Source of the DNA: Edolisoma coerulescens
Taxonomy: Eukaryota > Chordata > Aves > Passeriformes > Campephagidae
Direction: 5' to 3'
Assembly (NCBI GenBank): GCA_013397115.1
Contig: VWZW01004119.1
Span: forward strand, 2,356,342 to 2,420,341
Length of the DNA: 64,000 nucleotides
Shown here: positions 12,421 to 24,100 of the stretch, in pieces
Numbering within the stretch: the stretch's first letter is position 1
Layout: the number at the start of each line of letters is the position of its first letter
Notes under the pieces: generated by a model
Seen by the model: the letters and a program-made list of their open reading frames with translations, nothing else
What the model was told of the DNA's origin: nothing
Database searches by the model: none
Program-made: the position numbers and the translations under genes

Positions 12421-14371
12421 CCTATAGCATACCATGAAAGATAAAGATGACTCTTTTTTTTTGCTCACTAAAGTTTGCATAAGTGGTTGCTACAGGGTCT
12501 GTGATTTCCAGTCATTAATGAATCCCAAGGCCTAGTTATGAGGCAGTAAAAAGCAAACAGCCACTCATAAATGATACAACTGCAGGATTTCATCCCTTCC
12601 TTGGAGAGCAAGCATAATTTCAAGGCTGTCTGTGATCCATCTTGTCCATCTGGTTTTCCTCATTTAGTATGAAAAATAACAAGATTGGTCTAAAATCCTT
12701 CAGGAACGGGTAAAGTGAGAAACAAACTGAGAAGCAACTAATAATAACATTGCACTTAAACTTCAAACTAGTACAAGCATCAACAGAAGAAGTTGCTGTA
12801 TTTGGTGAGTCCTGAACAATCTATTTTAAATGAGCTCTCCAGAGCAGGTGTGTGGCTACATCTATTCAATAATATTATTATCCTATACAATAGTGTTAAC
12901 GTTATGTAGGATTTTGATTTCCTAATGTTTACACAAATACTTGCATTGACTACTTTGACTGCTAGTCCCTCCCAGCTCCCCAAATTTTAAGTCCTTCCCA
13001 GACATTTACTCTCCATCATAAGGGGAGACACAAGCACAGGAAAATGACTGTCTGACTGCCTCAGAGTGAAGCCTTCAAATTCCCCCTCAGAAAACAAAGA
13101 AACCAGAAGTTGGCTTGAAATGGCTCATTTAGAAACCTGGCAACAAGGACCTTTTAAAACTTGATTAAAAAAAAAAAAGGAGAAAAGGAATATAAGCATC
13201 TCTTGCCAGCTCAGCAGCATGGAGGCCAGATTTGTTTAAGCTGAGGAATGGGCATGTTTGCCTTCAACTCTTTTGAAACAGGTGACAGATATTGTGCCAG
13301 AAATAATTTACTGACACAATTATTGTTTTTTCGAGTCAATGTTTGACCTAGACCTAGGGCCAAGTGTGTTTATTTTCCTAACATAATCTCGAGCCATTTT
13401 TTCCCTGAAGGTGAGGAAGTTTACAGTGAGGAAAAGAATTAATGTGCACGGGCACACAGAAAGTTTACTAGTTGGTGGCAATCCAAAGTTAAAAATATTT
13501 GAAACACTGTGAAAGCACATGCACATACCTACTTGGGAGTCAGAGCCCATTTGCACAGCCAAAATCTCGTGTCCTAGCAGGCTGGTCCAGAAAAATCCTT
13601 CCTTCTGCTTCAGCTCCTTTCCAGCTGAGAGGCTGCATATAAATGTACCCTGACTGTCAGAACAGATCATGGTCTTTGACAACAATCAACATTAAGAAAA
13701 TAAATACTGAGGTTACATATTTTCATCACATCTTTTGAAATTGTGGAAGGAAGATGTGAAGATATTCAGATCTGCAGGAAAGCACAGGTTGATTTCAGGA
13801 CTTGACCAAACTGCAAATATATTTTTGCTCCAAAAAATGTCTTTTAGGGAAGGTCTTTATCTTCTTTACAAACAATTGCAGTATTTGCAGGAGAAGCTAC
13901 CAAACATCCCAGTCTCTCTCTTTTTACCAGTTTAACATCACTTTCTCACTCTCTGTTCCTTCTGGTTGCTAGCTGTCCCTTCTTTTCCTGTATACTTACA
14001 AAGCTTCTGACCTTCTCCACCATCTAGAGAAGGTGTTTGAAAAGTGTTCAGAAGCCTTTAAATTTGTGTAAAAATTATGAATGATCCATACTTTCAAGGG
14101 GAAGTGACAGTACAGTTATTTTTACATGAGCAATGCTAAATCTTCTGACCATATATTATGATTTTACTTTGTATTAATTTCAAATATAATTTGCAGCTCA
14201 GTTTCTGTTAGTTTACTTTATATTGAAGGATTTGAACACAATGTGCTAGTTCTTCTTTGTATTAATGCCATTGTTCCCTCCTTCATTGTTTCCTTTTCCT
14301 TTGGTGGCTCTTTTCCCTCTCCTGTGCATCCAAAGGGATGGACTTAAGTATCCTTTTAGAAGACAGGCCTC
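12421..14371. other. Non-coding stretch
   Basis: No gene recognised. A poly-A run of about 12 sits at about 13167-13178. The longest ORF (13320-13685, minus, 121 codons) shows no domain and is interrupted in other frames. The final part (about 14280-14371) leads into a CR1 3' fragment. Confidence 0.6.
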
Positions 14372-14483
14372 TGAGCAACCTGATCTGATTGAAGATGTCT
14401 CTGCTCACTGCAGGGAGTGGGACTAGGTGACCTTTAAAGGCTCCTTCCAAGCCAAACTATTCTATGATTCTGTGATTCTGTGA
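14372..14483 (+). mobile_element. CR1 LINE 3' end (sense) with terminal octamers
   Basis: A short CR1 3' fragment: 'GAGCAACCTGATCTGATTGA', 'GTGGGACTAGGTGACCTTTA', 'CTTCCAAGCCAAACTATTC'. It ends in three copies of the diagnostic terminal octamer, ATTCTATG ATTCTGTG ATTCTGTG (14459-14482). The octamer array fixes the orientation and the exact 3' end of the insertion. The 5' end is truncated. Confidence 0.93.
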
Positions 14484-15186
14484 CAGTCTTCATGCTGAAA
14501 ACAGATATTCATTAGCTACCTTTCTGATGCCAGGAAGAACCATAACATATTTTGCTGTAATTGTTTTAAGCTTCTGCAAAAAATCTCTCTTCTTGTAGTA
14601 GAAGTAGCAGCTTCAGTTCAGTTAGATCAAAATTTCCTCCAAGAATTTCCCCGTGTCTGCTTGTTTCCTTCCAACACTCTCGAGATAATTGCAGGAGTCT
14701 GATGAATAACTTGAGTGGATGCAGATTAGATGTACTCCTCTGAATACTCTGAAGTGTGCTGGAGCAGTCAGACCTTTGGTCAGAAACACATTTACATTAT
14801 GACTCAGCCTTCTGACAATTGCTTCATTAGTAGATATTTAAAAACGAAAGAATAAAGATCTCCCATCTGACCCACTCATTTATATTCCTCTGAACAAGTG
14901 AGGCAAGAATGTGCAGTGCTTTTGCACTCAGAAAATATTTGGTTTGCACGGTCAAAATCATTAAATTCTCAGCCATGCAAGGATTCCTCCACAATATAGA
15001 CGTGTCCACCCTCCTTGAAATTGTGGCAGTGAAATGTAAACAGAACCAAATTAAAAACTGTCAAGTTTTCTTTCAAAGTAGTCAGGAAAACTGGAGCCCA
15101 TCATATCTAAAGGAGTAATTAAAAGGAGTATTGCTCCTTAGTGAGGAGCAATACACAGATTTTCTGACAAGATGTGATGACATTTT
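14484..15186. other. Non-coding spacer between two CR1 fragments
   Basis: About 700 bp without a recognisable gene. It includes a perfect inverted repeat at 15128-15154, described separately. ORFs of 60-69 codons on both strands are unsupported. Confidence 0.6.
15128..15154. repeat. Perfect 11-bp inverted repeat, 5-nt loop
   Basis: The arms GTATTGCTCCT and AGGAGCAATAC are exact reverse complements separated by TAGTG. It ends 32 bases before the start of the recognisable CR1 fragment at 15187. There is no downstream T-tract, and its function is unknown. Confidence 0.9.
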
Positions 15187-15294
15187 GAGCAACCTGGTCT
15201 AGTGGAAGGTGTCCCTGCCCACGGCCAGGGGTTGGAACCAGATGACTTTCAAGGTCCTTTGCAACCCAAACTGTTCTGTGGTTCTATGATTCTG
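15187..15294 (+). mobile_element. CR1 LINE 3' end (sense)
   Basis: Sense CR1 tail: 'GAGCAACCTGGTCTAGTGGA', 'AGGTGTCCCTGCCCACGGCC', 'GGTTGGAACCAGATGACTTT', 'GCAACCCAAACTGTTCTGTG'. It ends with degenerate octamers (GTTCTGTG, GTTCTATG, ATTCTGCT). It is truncated at about 108 bp. It is a separate insertion from the neighbour at 14.4 kb because both carry the same 3' end in the same orientation. Confidence 0.92.
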
Positions 15295-17440
15295 CTGTGG
15301 CAACAGATAGATGGCCCCAAGGATTGATAATCCCAAAACACTTCTTGTACCATCTGAAGTGGTCACTTGTAGGGATGGACCAGTTTGTTGTGGGATTTGT
15401 TTTCCGAAAACACTCTTTACTGAGCACTGGGACATTGCTCTGTGTGCAGAGCTGGCCTCCTCTGTCACAGGTGGGTCAAGAGCCTGGGCAATATTTAATG
15501 ACCATACAGAGGAAATCTATGAAAATTTTTGAAAATGTGACACTGAAGGTGATTTTGCAAAGCCCAGCTTGTCTCAGAGAAGCAGTAACAATTCATTGAT
15601 ACGGAGAAGCTCAGCCACAAATCCTAGCTGTAGTCAATGACAGCGAGCTCAGATTCAAAGCTTGACTTCTTGGTTGTCAGGGTGAAAAATCTGAGGGCCT
15701 GAGTTCATGGCAGCAACCTCAACTTGACCATCTTGATGTGATGGAGAACTGGAAGCATTTAATACTTGTGGAGAACTGGAAGTATTTAATACTTGCATAT
15801 ATTTTGTGTTTTCCACAAGTTGAGGAGAGAGGGTATTTTATGGGTGCGAATTTCAGGTTTGTGAATACAAGAGCTGTGGGACAGGGAAACTTCCAGAAAT
15901 CACAGGAAAACTGTAGATGGAGTCTTATACTTGTGAGATTTGCCACTTTCAGAGGTAAAGACAAAGGATGCAGAGAAGAGGTTTTTGAGACCTGTATGGA
16001 ACAGGGACTTTTATTCTTCTCCTAAAGTGCCTGATGTTAAACAGAAAACAAAAGAGAGGATTCAGATCACAAAGAGGCACATTGTGCCTGCGCCAAAGTA
16101 GGATCAAAGGAAACAGTGTATTAGCTTGGAAAGCTTTAGGTCTGGCAGTTGAATAAAGTGGATATTCTTCAAATCATTTCTTGGGAGAAAAATTAAAAAT
16201 GCAGTATTTGAGCTTTATCTCATATGTGACCCAAGAATGTAGGTCTTTTATTTCTTATTCTAGATTAAATCCTGTTATACGGTTGCCTTTTGAAGGATAT
16301 AATTGCTCCAAGGAATCGTGCTTATACAGCATTCTTCACCTCTTAAAATCAGTCTTAGTTTAGCAGTGCAGCCCTTTGATGGGAATATTTCATGGCCTGT
16401 GTAAAGTGGGTTAGGACTTTGCTCATTCCCTTGTCAACACATATGAATCCTGGCCAAAATAAATGTCATGTCTTATTGGCAGGGACCACTAAAGAAATCT
16501 TAGCCTTATTAAGGGCATTGTGAATGTAGGACTTTTCCAGTTCCAGCCTTTATTTCAAAGATTGCAGTATTTTGGAGCAAAATGTGAGGATCATGAAAGC
16601 AGTTATTGGCTGCTGCTGCCTTTATTGTGGGTTTTTGGGGTGAGAAATAATAGCTCTAAAGCTCTGCTTTGCAAAGAAGAAGACAAGAGTTGTCTTCTGC
16701 ATTGGTGTATGGTTAAAAGAAAAGAGACAGAAATGTGTTCATAATTTCTGTGAAAAATCAGCTGAAGGTTTCTGAGGGCTCACAGAGGTAAAAATGATAA
16801 AGCAGGACAAAAGAAAAAAAGTGTGTTGTGTTTTCAAGGTCTTCGTTTCCAGAGTATCACATTTTTCACAGTGTGCTTGTATTTATCAACAGAGGGATTT
16901 TTATTTTGTACTATGGACTTCAGTGGGGCTAAGATCACACTGCAAAAGTTGCCAATGTATTGGAAAACCCAAAAGCAGGAATTGACATGGGATTGTCTCG
17001 CTATTATTAATTATTTTCAAAGTGAAAAAGAAATATTTTTGCTTAAGTTTACTGTAAGTATTTCTGCAAAATTTATTTTTTCTCTTTCCTGCTTTGGTTG
17101 AGAAGTGATTCCACTTGCAGATCAGCCTGAAAAGTAGGAAACAAATGTGAGCATCCAATTTTCTAAATTAACATTTTGAAAACATCCCATACTTCCTCTC
17201 AATGAAGTTTGAATCCATTATTTAGTTTGCTTTGTAAGACAAAGGTAGTTTGTTATTTACTGTGAATTTATTTTCTGTTGAGCAAATTCAGATATTTCAT
17301 TCTCATACTGTCATTGAAATAAAGATTCAGTCATTACAATACCCATAATCTGAATATAATCATCCATGAAGAAAATGAAGAACCAGAAGAATTACAGAGA
17401 CATAGTGAATTCTTTCTCTGGAAATCAAACTCTACCAAAA
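15295..17440. other. Non-coding stretch with 27-bp tandem duplication
   Basis: No gene recognised. ORFs up to 100 codons (15297-15599) have no family features. A 27-bp tandem duplication sits at 15743-15796. The rest is ordinary AT-rich single-copy sequence. Confidence 0.6.
15743..15796. repeat. 27-bp direct tandem duplication (2 copies)
   Basis: The unit starting GGAGAACTGGAAGCATTTAA is repeated immediately, with two mismatches (C/T in the middle, T/C at the end). The high identity suggests a fairly recent local slippage or duplication. Confidence 0.93.
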
Positions 17441-17460
17441 AGATCCATTTTTTTTCCTTG

Positions 17461-17473
17461 AAAAAAAAAAAAA
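17461..17473. repeat. Poly-A run (13 A) beside poly-T
   Basis: An uninterrupted run of 13 A, preceded within 20 bases by a run of T. It is simple sequence that could form a small A/T hairpin. Confidence 0.9.
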
Positions 17474-17479
17474 GAGGTA

Positions 17480-17800
17480 TTTGTGGTTCCATAGAAGTAA
17501 CTGCATGACTCAGAAATACACTTTGATATCGTTATTTTTATATTCTCAGGGTGCAATGAAGGAGTGTTTATAATATTTATGAGTCAGTGACTGTAGAGAC
17601 CAGCACTTCCCGCTGATTAATTGTATCAGACAATGACGTGAGCAGAGGTGAGAAAGCTGCTGCCAAGAAAAACACAATATAGCGCTGAGAAATACGAAAA
17701 TAATAAATACCTAAGGATGCACAGATGCACCTAAAATCATGTAGATGCCAATATATTTAATATCAATGACGCCAATTTCAATGAGAAAGCATCAAAGAAG
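17480..17800. promoter_or_regulatory. Candidate enhancer: AP-1/CRE-like cluster
   Basis: Within about 140 bp there are two exact AP-1 cores, TGACTCA (17506-17512) and TGAGTCA (17580-17586), and a CRE-like TGACGTGA (17634-17641). A further TGACG core occurs near 17768. The block is non-repetitive and contains a GATTAATTG homeodomain-like word near 17615. Motif density is seen directly; regulatory function is inference. Confidence 0.3.
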
Positions 17801-20800
17801 ATAGCATGACTTTATGTATAACAATTTGGGTAGGTGAGAATGTCCTGATCTCATGCTGGTTTACAGGCACTGAAATCAAAATATCTCTCTGTAAAAAGAA
17901 CATAAATATCACAAAGAAAGTAAAACTTTGGCTAGATTTGAACTTTAAAAGGGTATGTCCTTCAAATCTAAAATCAAATATACAATAAGAGGTTTCTTTC
18001 AGTAGAATATTTTGTAACTTGCAGCTGACTCAGTTTGGTCCAAACCCTCTCAAAGTCAAGTTACTGGCACAGCAAGGCCTGAGATTTGCAGTGTGGTGAG
18101 TGGGCTGCTGTAAACAGGGAAATGAGCTCTTGCACTGCTGGGCACCATCAATGTGCTTAAATGTTTTTGAACATCTTGGGCCAAATTCTGTCTTCTCACA
18201 AATATGTGTTGAATCCTATTTCTACTTTGAAGATTTATTTTTGTGTTGCTAAAGATATGATGTCATCTGCTACTTTATTTGTTTATTTTACTTACATAAG
18301 CAATTACACTTGCCCACAGATATTCACAGTTGACTTAACGGGGATGGCTCCAGGAAACTGTTTATGCAGAATTTACGAATTTTGGGTGGAAGTCTAAAAT
18401 CGTTCCTTGATTTGATGCTTTGATAGATCTGAAGTCTGTGCAGTTTTCCATCAGCATAATTTTGTCTAGAAATGATGGGAAGTTGTTAAAGCTTGATGAC
18501 CGTGCAGGCACGTGGACCACCATCAGACCTGAAGCACAGCCACCATTCTGGTCAAGACTGGAGTGGGACATGAGACCAGTGAAAAAAGAGGGAAATTCAT
18601 AGGTCAGGTGAGATTGTGGATCCCTGGTTGGCAGGAGAGAAACGGGGTACAGGAAGAACTGCAGGGTCAAGGTCTGTGTGTAAAGGTAATCGGGATAGTT
18701 AGGGAAATAAATTCCTACAGGATTTCCCTATCAAATCCATATTGATGCCTGTGTTACCCCAGCCAAAGAGCAACTAATGAGCATCTAAAGCCAGATGTCT
18801 GCTGCTTTTGAAGTGCTGTGTATCCAGCCATTCATTTTAGAGGGGTTATTTTACCTAAAAAAATCTGGTTTAAACAATCCTCCTAAAGAAATGTACCAAT
18901 GTAAAGAATATTTCCAGGCTTGGCTCCTGGGGATGGTGCCACGCTGCATCCTGGTCTCCAAGGATGAGGGATCAAGAGCAAGAGATCTTGAGAAGCTTGA
19001 AAATATTCATATTTGATGGGGTGAGACCCCAATGCTGCAACTTAGAGACTGTCTATTTGTTTGAGTCGTCTAAGTCCAATCAGAGACCCAAAATTGACAG
19101 GAGGATTGCTTCTGGGCAGGACAAGAGGGACAATGACCTCATAAGCTTCCTGCTAATGCTTTGTCCATTAATGTTATTTTCACAGTTGTTGGTATTATTA
19201 AACAGACCTTTAAACCACACAAAATCTCATAACAATAAATGACACTTTTGGTATATTACCTGTTTAATACGCCAGCAATTGCTTGTAATTAGATATAACT
19301 AATAAAAAGGCTTCTTGCCAACATGATCTTTTTAATTAAGTGCTTCATGGCTTCCAGTAAATGTACAGTATGTTCAGTTGGTGTTATATTAGTTTGGGAC
19401 ATCCCCCCTGATTTTGTACTTTTTCCTACTTTTCTCAAAAGTTATAATTTTGTTCCTCACAAGACCCAAAGGCTACTGGTGTCACTTTCTTCGAATATTT
19501 GTTGCACTGACTCTCTTTTACTTTAGATGTAATCATTCAGATTTTGATGCTTTGCTTTTTTTCCCCTTTTTATCCTTCTAAGGATGTTCTCAAAAGGAGC
19601 CGAGGATTCAGCCAAGTGCCTCCCACCAATTTCATGAGCAATAATGTCAGATCTTGAGGTTCAGAACTTTATCAAATGTCAGTTTCTCCTTGAGTAAGGT
19701 TTTCTTCAATGACCTTCCTAACATTTCAGAGGAGAATTTTCAGGAGTGGTGGTTCCTGTTCCTGCCTCATTTCAATAATGTCAGTTTTTCTTCCCTTGCT
19801 CTGTGTCTGCACCCACTGACGATGGATTTGTGGACCTAAACAACAAAAAAATGTCAGCCACTGTCTGTCAGGAGCCTCCTATCTCCTCACACAGCCCATC
19901 CTAACCCGGAGGTGTGATCCTACCCAGAGCAAAACCACCTATAAACAACATAACCCAACGTAAAACCCTAAAACTTAATTCCTTGTGTATATTAGTGTGT
20001 CCCAGAGGTTGAATGATTATTTTTTCTAAGGAAAAGGATTAAGGATGGCAGCCCACCAAGAACGAACTCTAGAAGATGTCAGCAGGAGGAGATGCTGCCC
20101 AGCGACCTCGTTAGAGTACCTGGGCTAATCAATCATTGGAATTCATCCTTAGCTTGGGTGCTTGATCAAAACTTGTGGATGTTCAGTGATTGCAGAGGAG
20201 CTGCAGGTTGAGTTTCAGCCCATTTCTTGTATTTATTTTGATTGTGTTGATTTTTCCAAGCTAAGACGAAAGAAACGAGCAAATCTCTCCCCATCTGTAG
20301 CAGGAAGAAAACACTTCAAGTACACACATATCTTCTGCAAACTGCTTTTTTCACAGTTCTTAGGCCACAGCTTTCAGTTCCTCAAATGATTCATTTCAAA
20401 GTTAGGTTGGCACAGAAAGCTGAGCAGATATTGTTTGCAGAAGGGAAAAAACCAATCTTAATAGAAATGCTTGATTTTTTCAGGGTCACTTTATACACAT
20501 TCACAGCAGAGTTTCAGCCTCATGCTGGCCAGCAGAGGCTCCTTCAGGGAGATATTTAGGATATTTGTAGATTGTATGAGAGAAAAGAGGCAAAATATGT
20601 AACAGAACTGCTCTTGCAATTAGACTATTTATTATTTTTAGCTGCAGAATGGTAGTAAATATGGTTTTCTGTGCTTGCTTGTGGCAAACAAACTAACTAT
20701 AGAAATGCAAAGTTGTGGAATTTCCATTTCATTTCTTGCCTCATTAATTTCATTAACTTACAAATAGATGAATACATAAAATTAAAAAGTAATTTCCTTT

Positions 20801-21112
20801 TAATATTTTTAAATTACTCTCTCTAAGTATTCAAACCTTTTAATCTGTTCTTTTAAGGCCTCCATCTAATTGCCCTTACAGAGGCAGAATTGAGCTTTTG
20901 TGAATCAGATATCGGTGTGATTGATTACAAGGAAGCTAATGGGAGGGTGCTATTCACAAGATAAATGCAATTATTTCTCAAATATTTGCTTGCAGTCTGT
21001 GGCATTTCACCACCTCGGCAGCATGTATGAGATGATGTGTGGGTGGGATGTGTGAAGGTGTGGATTTATGTGGGGAAATCAAATCTAGCCATGGAGGAAA
21101 GGCTATTTCTTC
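17801..21112. other. Non-coding, CNE-like blocks at 19.1-19.35 and 20.56-21.01 kb
   Basis: No gene recognised. The AT-rich blocks at about 19140-19350 (including GCTTGTAATTAGATATAACT) and about 20560-21010 are dense in TAAT/ATTA words and lack repeats. ORFs of about 100 codons or fewer (for example 18362-18670 minus) show no known domain. Confidence 0.5.
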
Positions 21113-21141
21113 TTTTTTTTCCCCCCCTTTTTTTTTTTTTT
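21113..21141. repeat. T/C/T homopolymer tract
   Basis: Eight T, seven C, then about 14 T, giving a pure pyrimidine strand of almost 30 bases. It is a slippage-prone simple sequence. The same A-then-C (or G-then-T) composition recurs elsewhere in the window. Confidence 0.92.
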
Positions 21142-24100
21142 CATTCCCTATACAAGGACAAATTGCATGGGAATTATAGTGTTTCCCATTTAATAGAAGT
21201 AGCCTTCATGCTGATGTTTTTCACAACAGTGACAAATGGCAGCTAAAAAGAAAGGGAGAGAATGTAATCAATCTTTACACCTTTAAAAATAGTTGAAAAC
21301 TAAGATGAAAACTAAACCATTTCAAGAGAAAAATAGATAGTTGGAAGCAAACAATTATCTGGAAGAGAAGGGAAGTGCAGAAGATGATTTGGGACTTAGT
21401 GCTGGGTTTTGGAGGAGGCAAAAACTCCTGTTCTGCTTTTGTCTCTTGTTTGGGACTCCAGTTTCCATGGCCACAGCACTGTAACACATATGTCCAGAAA
21501 GGAGAATATTCCCCCAAAAGGCCATATAGCCTGAAAGCTGAAAATGTGTAAAGGAGAAATTAGGAAGAAAAACTGAACTCTCCTCCTATTCCCAGGGATT
21601 GATGACTGTTAAACAGCAACAGCTGAAGGTGTAGTTCAGGCTAGAAATCATCCAGGTATTTAACATGTATTTAATGCTAATATTTTAGCTATGCACTAAC
21701 ACAATGTTAATATTTGTTGATATTACCGGAAAAGGCATAAAAATAGGATTTTAAAATAAAGTAAAATATTTGACTGAGATTTCACATAGATCAGAATAAA
21801 CAGTAAAAACACATAATGTAAAAACTTCTGCTATACCCTCTGAACCCATTCTAAAAGCTCATATAACAGACAAAAGATTAAATAGGGAGTCTTGAACATT
21901 TTGCTGAACACAAAGGAAATTAACTCCTGGAAGGATTAGATCAGACTCTGCTCGGTGTGCTCTGGATGATGGAAGATTTGGAAGGGAAAAGTCGGCACTT
22001 CTCAAATTACACGAGTTGAGAAATGAGCTGGTCAGTCAGAAAATGGTCCCCTATTTATTCTGTTATTCAAATGTCCCTCCTACAGCTGTGCGTCTCAGCT
22101 GGATTTCCAGACTTCATATAAGGCATTCTCTGTCAGGTTTGGCATTTTTTGCCTTTAGAACCTGCCAACCAAATGTTTTCTCAGATAGAAAGCCTGTCAT
22201 TGCAATGCATGTTTATTGGAAAAAAGAGATGTACACACACTGACACCTCCAGACTTTTACAAAACTTTCCATTCTTCCTCTTTAAATCAAGTATTGATTT
22301 GGCCTGAGTTCAATGTGTGCTTTAAACTAATGCACCATAATGAAAAGTCATGGCAAGATTACTTAGGGATAAGTTTTTAGATTTAGCTGAACTGCACTGT
22401 TTTCATAATTATAATGAAGACACTTAAGGGGATATTTTTCATGCAAAGCCTGGCAGTAATCCAATGTCACTCACATTAAAATCACCTGGCCAGAAATTAG
22501 GCTTCTGGTGCTTGAAAACTGTAATTTTCAAGTAACAAATTATTTTTTCTTAGAGTGAAATTAAAAAAAAACCAAACATATTATTTATATATTTTGCATG
22601 TATTTTATCAGAAGTGAATGCCATTCTTTAAACAGGTGGTAGAAGAGGATAAAACAAGTTTATTTTTAATTTTTACCATAGCTGCAATGGACAAATTGTA
22701 ACTGAAATTTTTGGATAACTGCACATAGAAGTTATGAGATCTAAAATAGACATTCATCTTAAAGGACTAGTTTTTATAATACAGTAAATAGTTTTTTCCT
22801 TTGGATGATTTTTCAGAGCCCAGGCTTTCTTCACATCCAGAAAATTATTGATTACTTATAACTCCCTTTTCACAATACTTTCCTAGTACAAATTTTAGTA
22901 TTTTTCAGAGATCCTTTTTTTTACAGTATCTCAATATACCTGTCTAACCCAGGTTTCCACTTCCCCACAAGGAGCTTATAAGGCTCTTTCTTACACTCTG
23001 TTATCAGACTAGGGGAGAAGGTCTAACTGTTGCACTGTGTCTGAGCTGTCTCCTTTCTTTCTGACTTCACCTCTGGGCTTGCCTACCCAAGACTTCAAAA
23101 AAGCATCAGCAGCATTTTTGGGAGAGCTGTGCCACTAACAGAGAGTTTTATTAGTGCCTTCATCATTGTGTGTTTGCAGATGGCCAGAACATGGCAGGGT
23201 TTGGCAGCAGATTTTCTTTTGCTGCACCCAAAGGCACTGTGGAAGGTGACTTCTCTTTGTTTTCCTCTGGGGAGTATGGATGAGCTGCTCTTCCTTCAGC
23301 TCCTGATACCCATTTTACTCTGAGATTCGAAAACCCATTAATGTCTAAACACCCTCACTAACATCTAAATATAGGCCCATTTCTGACCACTCTTCTGTGT
23401 GTGTCTTTGTCTGGCAACTTTCCTTCACACATTTCAAGCATGATGCTTGTCTAGCACAGACTTCCCAAACTCATCATGCTCTGCTGCTTCTGACATCTTA
23501 ATTTACTTCTCTGCCTCTTTCACCCACTTCCTACTCTGGGCTTTTTCTTTGCTCTTGTACAGACTATTCAAAAGGAGATAAAATCTAGAGTTGCTCAGAT
23601 TGGTGTTTCTCCTCCTTCTCCTTTCCCCAGCAGATCCTTCACAGGTTGATTTTGTCGAGTTTTGTACCTACGAGTCCTGAACAGAGATTGGGGTGGTCAG
23701 TAATGGTGGTTCAAACGTCAAGGGACAAGCCCTTTTAAACAGACTGAAAGCACCTTCAGAAAGCTGTCTTGCTCCTGGAGAAGTCAGGACTTCAGGTGGT
23801 TCAGGAGAAAATACGAGCAGAGAGCCAATGTCCAAGTTTAAAGGATGGATGTTTCCTTCTCTGCAACCTGACCCACCACTGTGAGCTCAGAAAGGCAGCC
23901 TGCAACACACTCTTGGAGTGCACAAGGTGACACTGGCCGCCAGAAAATGTCTGCAAGCAAGACGAAAACTCAGTTTGCTGGGAACATCTTTGTCAACATC
24001 AAGATTCCCAAAATAAAGCTCGAGTTCAGGGAGGGTCAGGGAGAAAAAGTAGCAAAATGCCAGCAAAACTGGGAAATGCTATCAAAGCATCTGACAAGCT

